Assembly (NCBI GenBank): GCA_016946835.1
Contig: JACVTC010000110.1
Span: forward strand, 592,501 to 638,468
Direction of reading: 5' to 3'
DNA length: 45,968 nt
Origin: Neocallimastix lanati (nom. inval.)
Lineage: Eukaryota > Neocallimastigomycota > Neocallimastigomycetes > Neocallimastigales > Neocallimastigaceae
How positions within the stretch are numbered: the first letter of the stretch is position 1; each line of letters opens with the position of its first letter. Positions 1-10,219 of this stretch are shown here, one piece after another. The translations under genes were made by a program, and so were the position numbers. Below the pieces are notes generated by a model. It saw only the letters and a program-made list of their open reading frames with translations, ran no database searches and had not been told where the DNA came from.

Positions 1-309
1 TATATATTTAAAAGTAGGATGATAATATAAAGATATATTATTAATTTTAAAATTAATAATATTTCTTTAAAAGTATATATTTATTAATTAACTTTTAATT
101 ATAAAATAATAAAGAAGAAATAAGTAATTGTTATACATTTTATATTTTTATTTTATATTTTTTTTATCCTTTATATGATGATTTTTTATCCATCATCATC
201 ATAATAAGATTAAAGATAAATAATTTCATTCGATATATTGTCACCCATTTATAAAATGTCCTTAACATAGAATAATGGTACTTTAGAATTATAGATATAT
301 ATTTTTATA

Positions 310-329
310 TAATAAAATAAAAATAAAAA

Positions 330-386
<57 letters not shown>
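310..386. repeat. (AAAT)n microsatellite
   Basis: About 75 bases of AAAT/AAAAAT units end in an A-run. The rest of 1-1060 is plain AT-rich DNA with no supportable gene on either strand. Confidence 0.85.
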
Positions 387-548
387 AAAAAGAAACGCCT
401 TTATTTAATAATGATGACATTTTATAATTGAATTTTTTTTTTTTTTTAATTTAATTTAATTTATTTTATTTTATATTAATTATTATTGGAAGAGGATATT
501 TTTAATTAATACTGAAAAACATTATTAATTATTAAAAGAAAAAAAATA

Positions 549-716
549 ATTAATGTTCTTCCTCAATTTATTATTAATTAAAAAGAGTAATTAATGTTCT
601 TCCTCAATTTATTATTAATTAAAAAGAATAATTAATGTTTTTCCTCAATTTATTATTAATTATGTTCTTCCTCAATTTATTATTAATTATGTTCTTCCTC
701 AATTTATTATTAATTA
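549..716. repeat. Tandem repeat, five units
   Basis: Five copies of a unit with core ATGTTCTTCCTCAATTTATT follow one another. The first units are spaced about 41 bases apart and the last ones about 29, because an AAAAAGAGTA-type spacer is lost. There is no coding sense. Confidence 0.85.
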
Positions 717-1224
717 TAAAGAGTAATTATTATTACTGTTAGAATAGGTGAAGTATATGACATAAGTGTCAAATGTTAATGAAATATATTGTATTAATTA
801 TCTTGTACAAGCCATATTAAAATTTAAATATACAAATACTCATGTAAGCAACGCTACTAACATTTAATCATAAATAAAAGAATAAAGGTTGACATGGATA
901 CTTTGATATCAGCGATTAAATAAATTATTAAAATAAACAATTATACATAAAGTAAATTAATATAAAGAAGATGGAACTGTTGACATTTATTTTTCTATGA
1001 CCGTATTATTATTTAAAAGTGTATTTTTTTTATTTTTATTTTTATTTTTTTTTTTTTTTTAACTACTAATGAAGGAAATCACTTCTGACAATCATTGCAA
1101 AATTATATTATTTAATATAAGAATTTGTGCTGTTTGGATAAATTTTATTATTATTTTACATTAATGCTAATGTTAACATTTTTTCACAAATAATAAGATG
1201 ATATAAAACTCAAATAAAAACTTT

Positions 1225-1706
1225 AATTATTAATAAACACGTGAAAACAAATTTAAAAATAATGAAAGTAACATGATAAAAATTAAACGTGATTTAAAAT
1301 AACGTGATTAAAATAAATCTATGTCGAAACATAAATTTATTTTAATTCATTAATTTATGTGAACATAAATTTATTGTTATTCATTTTTATGTAAATAGGT
1401 AAATAGGTAAATAATTTTTATAATTTATTTTCTCTAAAGATTTTTATTTATTATTTTAATAATTTTAATTAATTATTAATAAACACGTGAAAACAAATTT
1501 AAAAATAATGAAAGTAACATGATAAAAATTAAACGTGATTTAAAATAACGTGATTAAAATAAATCTATGTCGAAACATAAATTTATTTTAATTCATTAAT
1601 TTATGTGAACATAAATTTATTGTTATTCATTTTTATGTAAATAGGTAAATAGGTAAATAATTTTTATAATTTATTTTCTCTAAAGATTTTTATTTATTAT
1701 TTTAAT
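1225..1706. repeat. 246-bp tandem duplication
   Basis: Two nearly identical units are offset by 246 bases; the AAACACGTGA landmark is at 1235 and 1481. The counterpart upstream of copy 4 (40855-41080) has a single unit, so the doubling happened after the segmental duplication or was lost on the right. Confidence 0.9.
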
Positions 1707-2855
1707 ATTTTAATGAATTTATTATATTTTTAATATTTATAGTTTACAAAAATATTTTATATTTTTAATATTTATAGTTTACAAATACATTTTATACTTT
1801 TTTCATATACTTTTTTATACTAAATATTATAAATCCTAATTAATTAAAATCATAAGAATACTTTATATATTAGTTTAAAATAAATTATATGTATAAAAAT
1901 ATATTAGTTTAAAATAAATTATATGTATAAAAATAAGTATTTTTCAAATTGTAATTATTAATTGTTTGCTTTTTAGCCAAATTTATTTACTAAATATTAT
2001 ATTAAATAAAAATAGATTAATAAATAATTAATAAAATTCCTCTCTAAAAGGGAAACAGAACTGTGAGTTTATCAAAGATGAGTTAAAAATAAATTAAATT
2101 CTAACATTATTGTTTAATGTAATATTTTTTTTATACATAATAAGGTGGGTAAAATAAATTAAATTTCTAAACCGAGTTTAATTAAGACTTAATATATAAT
2201 TGATATGTTACACAAAATCAGTATAAATTAAAAATTATTAAAAGTGTTGTCAACTATTTATTTAACAAAAAAAGAAAATAAAATAACAAAAAGTTGTTTA
2301 TTATATGTATTTTTATTTAAAAAAAAAAAGCTAATATCATGTTTAAAAAAAAAGTTGTTTAGTATAGAAATAAAAGTTGTTTAATATAGAAACGAAAATT
2401 ATTTAAAAAAAAAAAAAAAAGAATCAATTACATATTGAAATAATTTTTAATATATAAAAATGTAACATATTAAAATTATTAATATAGATATAATAATATA
2501 ATTTCATATATACTTTTATATAATATTAAAAAAAAAAAAAAAAAAAAAAACAATATATGTACTAATTAATTTTTAATATATAGAATATATTTTTATTATA
2601 AGTCATTTATATTATCGTACTCACAATATAAAATTAAATCGATATTATTTATATTACAAAAATGTAATACAATTATTTTTAATATTTTTCAAATTTCGAC
2701 AATGTATTTGGGTAACATTATTATTTTAATAATATTACTCAAAAAAAACAAAAAAAACAAAAAAATAAAGATGAATAGGTCATATTTTATTAATGAAAAC
2801 TTTATATTATATAAATATAATTATTTTAATTTATATTTATATTAATAAAATAGAA

Positions 2856-3005
2856 TACTATATTTTTTAATTAAATATATAAAATATATCTATTATATTT
2901 TTTAATTAAATAAATAAAATAGATATATTATATTTTTTAATTAAATAAATTAAATAGATATATTATATTTTTTAATTAAATATATAAAATAGATATATTA
3001 TATTA
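2856..3005. repeat. Short AT minisatellite
   Basis: About four units of roughly 35 bases, with core TATATTTTTTAATTAAATA followed by AATAGATA. The same array with a different unit count is at about 42295-42465 upstream of copy 4. Confidence 0.75.
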
Positions 3006-3275
3006 AATATATTAATAATATTTTGTTGTTATTTCCAAAGTTTTTTAAACAATTATAAAAAATTTATACAATAGAGTTTTAATATTGAATAATGATTTAA
3101 TATATAAATAAATATATATAATATGTTAAATGATAAATATCTATTATATATTATATTATAAAAATAAATGTATAATATATTTTATTAATAATAAATAAAA
3201 TCAATTGATTTAACATACATTAAATAAAAGGGGGTAAAATTTATTGTATTATTGATATAATTTAAATCAATTTGT

Positions 3276-3463
3276 AACTTTATTAATATTATAATATATT
3301 ATGTAATTATGTTATTTGTAAAATTAAAAAGACTATAAAAAGAGAAAAAAATTTCATAATTTTTAAAAAAACCAAAATTAAGTAAATAATTACTTAATAA
3401 AATAAAAGTAATATAAAATAAAAAAAAAAAATTAATTTAAATTAAGTTTATTTAATATCAAGT
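3276..3463 (+). promoter_or_regulatory. Promoter and 5' leader of transporter copy 1
   Basis: A TATA-box-like TATAAAAAG lies at 3334-3342, 130 bases before the ATG, inside a block nearly identical upstream of copies 2 and 4. The rest of the leader is A-rich and ends ATATCAAGT before the ATG; the other copies have ATATCAACT. Conservation of this block across copies with otherwise different upstream DNA supports promoter function. The transcription start is not visible. Confidence 0.6.
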
Positions 3464-4906
3464 ATGAGTGAAAAAGGAGAATCAGATAATAGTGGATTTA
3501 ACAAACTTAACTGGTTCACCAGAATCGGTTATGGTTTAGGTGATTGTGCACAAAATTTAATTTACCAAGTTGTTGCAGGTTACTGTGCTTTCTTCTATTC
3601 TGATGTATATATTGTTGGTAATAATACGAAGGAATCTTCATCTATTGCTGGTACCATTATGACAACAGCTCGTATTATTGATGTCATTTGGGATCCATTT
3701 GTTGGTGCCTTTGTTGATAAGCACAATCCACGTTTAGGTAAATACAGAACTTATTTACTTGCTTGTGGTCTTCCATTAACTATTGGTTGTATTCTTGTTT
3801 TCTGTCCATTCGATTTCCTTAGAGGTAGTATTATCTACGCAGCTGTTACTTATGTTCTTCTTCAAATGTTATACACTTGTGTCAATGTTCCATACGGTGC
3901 TTTAAATGCTTCATTAACAAGAGATACTCATGAAATTACTATGCTTACCTCCATTCGTATGGTTTGTGCTAATATTGGTGGTTTCTTCGTCTGGACACTT
4001 ATTCCAATTTTCCTTGGTTTAGCCGCCGGAAAAGCCATTCCATGGGGATTCGTATTCTTCCAATTTGTTGGTAGTATTCCAGGTATTCTCTTCATGCCAT
4101 TTGTTCCAGCTGTTAAGAAGGTTGTTGGTAAGAAGAACATGTTCTATCTCTTCGGTACTATTGCCATTATTGGTAACATCATGATCTATATTGTTAGTAA
4201 GAGTGGTGTTAATTCTGGTGATAACACTTGGATGCGTATTGCTAACTTTGTTAAGTCTACCGGTTTCACCATTATTACTGGTTACATGTGGGCTATTGTT
4301 CCAGAAGTTATTTCCTATGCTGAATACACTACTGGTCGTCGTATTGCAGGTATTGTTAATGCCCTTACTGGTATGTTCTACAAGTTAGGTAATGCTCTTG
4401 GTGGTATTATTCCACTTTATGGTCTTCGTATTCTTGGTTATATTGCGGGTGAAGAAGAACCAAGTTCTCTTACCAAGGAACCAAAAGCCTGGTTTACTGT
4501 CATGTCCATTTATAATATTGTTGGTTTAGTCCTTCTTATTACTTGTTTCTTCGCTTCTAAGGAACGTATTGCTATGGAAGAGAAAGAAACTAAGAACGTC
4601 AAGGTTACTGATTTATTTACAGAATTTGTTCGTAACGGACCATTACGTATTATTGCTTTATACTTCGTTACTGCTTTCACTTGTATGACTACTCAAAACA
4701 CTATTAACAGTTACCTCTTTGGTATGAGCAACCAAAAAGCAGGTACTCAAGAAGGTATTCGTTGGTTAGCTTCTTTAATTCCAGCTATTTTCAATGTTGT
4801 TATGATTATCATTATCTTCTTCTACTCTTTAACTGATGAAAAGATTGATGAAATCAACAGAGAAATTGAAAGACGTCACAAGGCCTCCAATGCTGAAGAA
4901 GCTTAA
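3464..4906 (+). CDS. GPH/MelB-type sugar:cation symporter, permuted helix order (copy 1)
   Basis: A 480-residue, about 12-helix membrane protein of the glycoside-pentoside-hexuronide:cation symporter family (MFS_2, MelB/XylP/UidB type), expected to couple sugar uptake to Na+ or H+ at a membrane. Residues 20-185 match canonical TM1-5: YGLGD (23-27), RIIDVIWDP with D73 and D77 at MelB D55/D59, and NVPYGAL (141-147). The rest is out of order. Residues 192-340 resemble TM8-11 (VGSIPGI, VGKK at 221-224, ISYAEYTTGRR, K307 at MelB K377). Residues 342-426 resemble TM6, the central loop (FFASKERI) and TM7. Residues 429-480 resemble TM12 and the tail (FFYSLTDEKIDEI). The positions of MelB D19 and D124 are Asn here (N31, N141), so melibiose is unlikely; the substrate is unknown. 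There are no introns. The start is supported by the conserved leader and by agreement among four copies. The family call is firm; function despite permutation is inferred from conservation. Confidence 0.9.
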   Translation: MSEKGESDNSGFNKLNWFTRIGYGLGDCAQNLIYQVVAGYCAFFYSDVYIVGNNTKESSSIAGTIMTTARIIDVIWDPFVGAFVDKHNPRLGKYRTYLLACGLPLTIGCILVFCPFDFLRGSIIYAAVTYVLLQMLYTCVNVPYGALNASLTRDTHEITMLTSIRMVCANIGGFFVWTLIPIFLGLAAGKAIPWGFVFFQFVGSIPGILFMPFVPAVKKVVGKKNMFYLFGTIAIIGNIMIYIVSKSGVNSGDNTWMRIANFVKSTGFTIITGYMWAIVPEVISYAEYTTGRRIAGIVNALTGMFYKLGNALGGIIPLYGLRILGYIAGEEEPSSLTKEPKAWFTVMSIYNIVGLVLLITCFFASKERIAMEEKETKNVKVTDLFTEFVRNGPLRIIALYFVTAFTCMTTQNTINSYLFGMSNQKAGTQEGIRWLASLIPAIFNVVMIIIIFFYSLTDEKIDEINREIERRHKASNAEEA

Positions 4907-5669
4907 GTTATTACTCAGAGGTGATATTAAGTATGTTTTATCAACATAAAAAAGTTAAAATATTAAAACTATAAAAATATGTAAGGTTTTATATTTTAGT
5001 AAATATAATTAAAATAATAAAATAAAAAAAATTTTAAATACTTTCATTTTTGAATTAACATTTCAATAAATGTAATATAGATTAAAAATTGAAAGTATAA
5101 TATATATATATATATATTTTATAAAGAACAAAAAAAAAAAAAAAAATAAAGAAATAATAATGTATTAATAAAATTACAAAATTAGAAAGAAAAAATAATA
5201 TTGTTTAAAGAAAAAGTAATTATTTAAAATAATAAAAGTAAATATGTAATAATAAACTAAATATAAAATATATATAAATATGTTATATATATCTTATAGT
5301 TGTAATATTTTAAAACTAATAATAAAAATGAAAAATAAAAATAATAAGATAATAATAAAAAAATAAAAAAAAAAAAATAAAACAAAAAAAAAAAAAAAAA
5401 ACAAAAAAAAAAATGAAAAAAATAAAAATGTAATGATTTTTATTTGTGTAATATTGTAAATTTGTGGTTGAATTTATAGTAATTTATAGAATGGACAAAA
5501 AAAAATGGAAGACTAGAAAAAAAAAATATAATAGTTTTTATTTGTTGTTAATATATATTGGAGAATTTTTTTATCATATTTATTAAATTTATTATTATTA
5601 TTAGAGTACTTGTATACCTTAAATATATATCGTTATCATGTAATTTAATTATAAATTATAAAAACTATA
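4907..5669. other. 3' flank of copy 1, shared with copy 4
   Basis: An AT-rich, non-coding flank starting GTTATTACTCAGAGGTGATA. It matches 44356-45240 behind copy 4 up to the LINE junction. It contains a (TA)n near 5101-5117 and several A-runs. I see no gene. Confidence 0.8.
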
Positions 5670-5687
5670 TATTCTTAGTGAGGAATT

Positions 5688-7601
5688 GGTCCATATTACA
5701 ACTCAGTTTTCCTTAAAGCTAATCCTAAAACCCCTGGTTTGAGAGGACTCTTTATTGGTGTTCATTCTTCGTGCTCTTTCTTCCAAGAACCGTTTTTATA
5801 CAAATATATCATTTCAGTTAATATTACTTCTTTTTGGAATCAAAAATGTACTATTGGTAATATCTACTTCCCTCAAAGCAAATGGAAGGAAGCAAGACTA
5901 GTTGCTTTTGATGAACTCTCTCAATGGTTACGTTTTCACAATAGAAAAAATGTTCCGGCTGTCCTAGTTGGTGACTTTAACATGTCATTAAAGAAGATCA
6001 AAACATACATTTCAAATAATTTTCCTAATTGGTATATTGCTCCTTTATATGGTAATCAATTTACATATGCTAAAGGTACTAGATCATCTTGCATTGATCA
6101 TGTCATCTATAATGAGGCTTTGGCATCCCATATTAATAAAACCTCGGTTTGTACTTCGTTTTATGGTATTTCTGATCATAAACCTATTTTACTTTCTTGC
6201 AACAAAGTTCTCTCCGATGGTTTTATAAGGCCTACTAAAGTTTCTAAATGGTCAACTCATATTTGTAAAACAAAAAATTCAGATATTTTATCACATAATT
6301 ATTTTTCAATCCTAGAAAATGACCTTGATTCTCATTACAATTCGCTTACGGCTAATGAAATGGTAGAAAAATTTATCAATACAGCAAATAATATCGGGAA
6401 AGATATTAAGGCTTTTATTCCAACAAATTTAAAGGGCTCTGCTTTTCATTGTCCTTATTACATTAAAAAACTATCTCATGAAAAACATATTGCATTTCGG
6501 AATATTAAGCCTTACTTTAATTGTGAAAATGTTGATAATTACCTTGAACAATTTAATAAATATGAAAAACTTTGCAAATTAATCAAGAAAACTAAGAGTA
6601 AATTTCGTTCTGCTAGATTTAAAGCTAATATAGTAAAAATAGGTAATTATTTTTTGAATAAAGATTTCAAAAATGGTTGGAGATGTTTAAAGAAAATGGC
6701 TAAACCATCATATTCATCTACCTCCCTTACTTGCATTAAATCTAAGTTTGATCAAGATATTATCTCTCCTTCAAAGCAATTAGATAGATGGGCTGAATAT
6801 TATAAAGATCTTGCTTCGGATCCCTCAGGTCACAGCCTTAATCGTAATTACTGGAATCATGCTTTAAGGAATATTAGTCTTAGATCCACTACCTGGAAAA
6901 TAAATGGTCCTATTACGATTGAAGATATTAAAAAAACTATTTCATCGATGAAAAATAACAAAGCACCCGGCCCCGATGGTATTCCGATTGAATTCTACAA
7001 AGCTCTTTTTTGTAACGAAGAATTACTAGAATCACATCCTGCTGCTGGAAAGTGTCTAAAATTGATATTTAATAAAATATGGAATGGGTCATTTCCTAAA
7101 AAATGGAACTCAGCTTCTATTGTATCAATTCCTAAGAAGGGTGACCTATCAGATTGTAGTAATTATCGAGGTATTTCTCTCATTAACGTTGGACTAAAAA
7201 TCATTTCAAAAATTATAACAGATAGAATATCTACTTACGCACTCTCACACAATTTCATTAGACCTGAACAATTTGGATTTCGCAACCGCGAAGAATGCAT
7301 TAGTTTATTCATTTCCGTTAGAGAAATTTGTCAAAGAAGAAAATTCCAAGGAAAATTCACATATTTAGCTTTTTTAGATCTTAAAAAAGCTTATGATTCA
7401 GTTCCTATTTTTAACATTCTTACTAAATTATATCATTATGGAGTACGCGGTAAATGTTTTGATTTTCTATGTAATTTATATACTTCATCTAAAGCACGTG
7501 CTCGATTTGCTTCAATGTTATCAAATGAATTTCCTATTAAAAGAGGTGTTCGTCAAGGTTGTCCTTTATCTCCAATCTTATTCAATTTATTCATTCAATG
7601 A
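5688..7601 (+). pseudogene. LINE A endonuclease-RT reading frame, broken
   Basis: About 637 open residues from 5688 (first ATG at 5739). Counted from that ATG, endonuclease motifs are GDFN (78-81), SSCIDHV (116-122) and SDHKP (145-149). RT motifs are APGPDGIP (409-416), the IPKKGDL...NYRGISL fingers, PEQFGFR (509-515), motif A FLDLKKAYDSV with D547, and motif B RGVRQGCPLSP. The frame ends at TGA 7599-7601, where one extra base after TTATTCATT shifts the frame. The FADDVV motif C lies at about 7668 in another frame. The endonuclease lacks the SWNTNGWN and QET motifs seen in LINEs B and C. This is the longest open RT frame in the window. Confidence 0.9.
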
Positions 7602-9167
7602 TATACTAAATGACTGTGAAAAGTATGGTGTTAATGTTGGAAGAAAAAAGTGTTGTGGTGGACTCTTTGCTGATGATGTTGTTCTCATTGCTCCAAGTTC
7701 AAAAAAAAAAAAAAAAATTTAGAAAAATTACTAAAAAAAAAGGTACATAGATGGGCTAATTTAAATGAAAATGACTTTTGGTATTGAAAAATGTGCAACT
7801 ATGGTTATAAAAACCAATGAAACTTCCAAACTATAGTGACCCAACCTTCTATTTTTAGGAATGAATGCTATTCCTAAAGTTTCTAGTTATATTTATCTTG
7901 GTATTCCCTTTTCTGATGATCTCTTACTAGAACACATTATATCTCACATGCATTTTAAAGTTAGAAAATCTCTTCTTTCTTTTACTCATTTCTTCTCAAA
8001 TAAGCTTATCCCTATTGCATACAAGAAAAAAAGTTCTTCAATCCTTTGTTATTAGTAAAGTAATTTATTATTCTCCTTTTACTTGGTTCAAACAAATCTA
8101 GAACGGCCAGAATTCAAACATTAATTAATATACTGGTCTATTTTGGTGTATCGGCTCCTTCTCTAAAAATGGTAAAACAAGTTCAGAAGACAATGACTAT
8201 ATATTAGACATAATTCTACTATGAGTACTTATGCCATATCTCGAGATCTAAGCATTCCTCCTATTGCTGGTGTCTGCGCAGCCTTACAGATTAAATCTTT
8301 TTTGAAAAATGAAGTAAGTAAATCAAACTGTATTATAAAGGATCTTATTAAATCTAAATCTATTCCCAAAATGTATTATTATTCCTGGACTAAAGAAATC
8401 TAGAACACTGTATAAAAAAAAAATCAAAAAAAAAAAAAAAAAAATATAAATGTGAAAAATATGACTATATTTTAGGAACGTTACTGGAAATCAGTTTCCA
8501 AAAATTTCAAGGTATTAAAGGTCAACATTACGATTGTAATAAGTTCTCAAACAATAAAGCTATAAATTATGCTTAGCTTAAAAATATCCCCAATTCAACT
8601 TAGGGTTTTCGTGGATTATACGTTTACGCTGTGGTTGTAAATACAATACTACTATTGCTATTAAAATGGGTAGAGTTTCAGAAGATTGTCTCAAGTCTTG
8701 CCCCCTGTTGTGGCGAAGATAAACAATCTTTTTGAACATTGGATTTTTTAAATGCGATGCTCTTGCATCTTTTTAGATGGAAATTCTTTAAATTTCATCG
8801 CTGAATCTCTAATGTTTTATTCCTTAGGAAAGATTAAGAGTGTTTAATCTTCTTTTCTTCCTATGACTATATTTCTAATTTTGAAGATTATATATCAATC
8901 ATTATATATACTTGTTCCTTCTTGGTGGTGGGACTTTTAGTTTTAAATGAGCTACATTTCGATAGTGGGGAACAGAGAGACAATTAAATGAACTACTTTT
9001 CAAAGGTTCATCTGAGTCACCTGTTCCAAAAAAAATATGGGGCTTGGCGGAATTCTTAGCAAGTGCCATACCTATCATATTAGTAGTTCGTTTGAGCTAT
9101 TATTTGATAGGTATTGCAAAATACCAAACTTAATCCAAGAGCGTCGACGTCGTACTGATAAGGCATA
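7602..9167 (+). pseudogene. LINE A RT motif C, thumb, zinc knuckle and C-terminus (remnants)
   Basis: Frame-shifted pieces continue the polyprotein: GGLFADDVVLIAPSS near 7665, IPKVSSYIYLGIPF near 7873, an LSIPPIAGVCAA-type segment near 8251, a CPCC...FEHWIF..C zinc knuckle near 8700-8750 in two frames, and the basic QERRRRTDKA-like C-terminus near 9137. Two A-runs (7701-7717 and 8414-8444) interrupt the coding sense. The knuckle and basic tail are shared with LINEs B, C and D. No intact product is possible. Confidence 0.8.
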
Positions 9168-9503
9168 ATGATAATACAGGATTATCATCTATTACTACGA
9201 AGGGTGATTCTCGCCCTAGTAGCTCAATAAATGATGAATCCGGGGAGAGTTTAGTGGACACCACACTATCTATTTTAAGGATGTTACTTCTAAATTTTAT
9301 TTCTTTTTTATTTGATAGGAAGGGAAAAATTCCCGCATAGTACAACTTGCCGAAATACATAGTATTTTTGAGCTTTTTTTTATTTTTTTATTTTTTAAAT
9401 TTTTTTTTTTTTTATTTTTAATTTCAAAATGTACTTTTCACCTACATGTATTTTTTTTTAAAATAAAATTTAATAAAGTTTTGGAAGTGTATTCTCTTCC
9501 CAG

Positions 9504-9538
<35 letters not shown>

Positions 9539-9539
<1 letters not shown>

Positions 9540-9852
9540 AGAAAATACAAAATAAAAAAAAAAAAGATATTATTCATTACTTAAAATAACAGGAAAGAAG
9601 TTTTTATTCATTACTACAAAATTCTTAAAATTGTTCATTTTTTATATACTTAATTTCTCCACGAAGATAGGATCTTCATATTTTTATTATTATTTTATTT
9701 TTTGTTTTTAATTTTTTATATTTTTCTATTTATATTTATATATATATATATATATACTTATATATTTTTTATATCAATATTTTTTTTTAGTTTTTAGTAT
9801 TTTAGTTTATTATTTGTTTCATTTTTTTTTAATTTGTAGTTTTTAGTTCATT
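9539..9852. other. Spacer / putative 5' UTR of LINE B
   Basis: AT-rich sequence between the poly(A) of LINE A and the first conserved LINE B codon. It holds A-runs, a (TA)n near 9737-9755 and T-runs. It is probably LINE B 5' UTR, but the true 5' end cannot be placed. Confidence 0.5.
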
Positions 9853-10208
9853 ATGGAAAAGATATTTCACCGGGGTTCTCGCTGCTATGGAACATCTATT
9901 GACAACACAGGGTTGATTTTTATTCATGGTATACACTCATGGACTAATGCTAAAATGAAGGAATTTATTCATTCTAAATGCAAAAAAAAATTCAATAATA
10001 ATAATTTTTGTCAGTAAAAAGAATTACTAAATTCAATGATAGCTTCTTCAGGATAAAAGTATTCACTTCAAATTTTAACCTCAGAAAATTTAAAAAAAAA
10101 GTAGTTCAAAAGGCATTATCAGGAGTTAAAATTTCATATAGTAGATGTTCCAAATGGAATCATAATAAGGTTTCTTTTCGGCATTTTAAAACAAAATTTA
10201 ATATCTAA
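9853..10208 (+). pseudogene. LINE B N-terminal domain (unrecognised)
   Basis: ATG at 9853 opens 54 codons to TAA 10015-10017. The homologous end of LINE D (20671) shares RG.R..G..IDN, then LIFIH, then SWT and EF at matching spacing. The sequence continues in another frame (10008-10208) with KRITKFNDSFFRIKV, resembling INIENYFIIRV of LINE D. It is probably the N-terminal, ORF1-like part of the LINE protein. I do not recognise a named domain, and nucleic-acid binding would be a guess. Confidence 0.6.
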
Positions 10209-10219
10209 TAACACATCCA

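Larger units (their letters stand above)
1061..3463. repeat. Segmental duplication, left copy (5' flank of transporter 1)
   Basis: From AACTACTAATGAAGGAAATC onward this flank matches 39891-42913 upstream of transporter 4, with only small differences. The right copy carries about 780 extra bases (39945-40725). Local tandem duplications differ between the two: 1225-1706 and 1866-1936 are doubled here but single on the right, and the segment near 2040 is single here but doubled on the right. I see no gene in it. The homology continues through the promoter and gene and into the 3' flank. Confidence 0.85.
5670..9538 (+). mobile_element. LINE A: non-LTR retrotransposon, 5'-incomplete, degenerate
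   Basis: An APE-endonuclease/RT non-LTR element that ends in a 32-base poly(A) (9507-9538) after CCCAGTCT. The first 20 bases (5670-5689) match the truncated start of LINE E at 45241-45260. Then the sequence jumps to a more upstream part of the same family (endonuclease region), so the left end is a composite. Order: partial endonuclease, RT fingers/palm, a frameshift before the YADD-type motif, thumb, zinc knuckle, C-terminal domain, and a 3' UTR of about 340 bases. The N-terminal domain and the first endonuclease motifs are missing. Frameshifts and A-runs make it non-autonomous. Confidence 0.9.

Noticed and set aside
3928-4388. Small frames on both strands inside the transporter (repeated in all four copies)
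   Set aside because: They overlap the strongly supported symporter frame and owe their conservation to it.
7590-7700. Programmed frameshift between RT motifs B and C of LINE A
   Set aside because: The change is a single extra base with no slippery heptamer, and other LINE copies are broken at different places; ordinary decay explains it.
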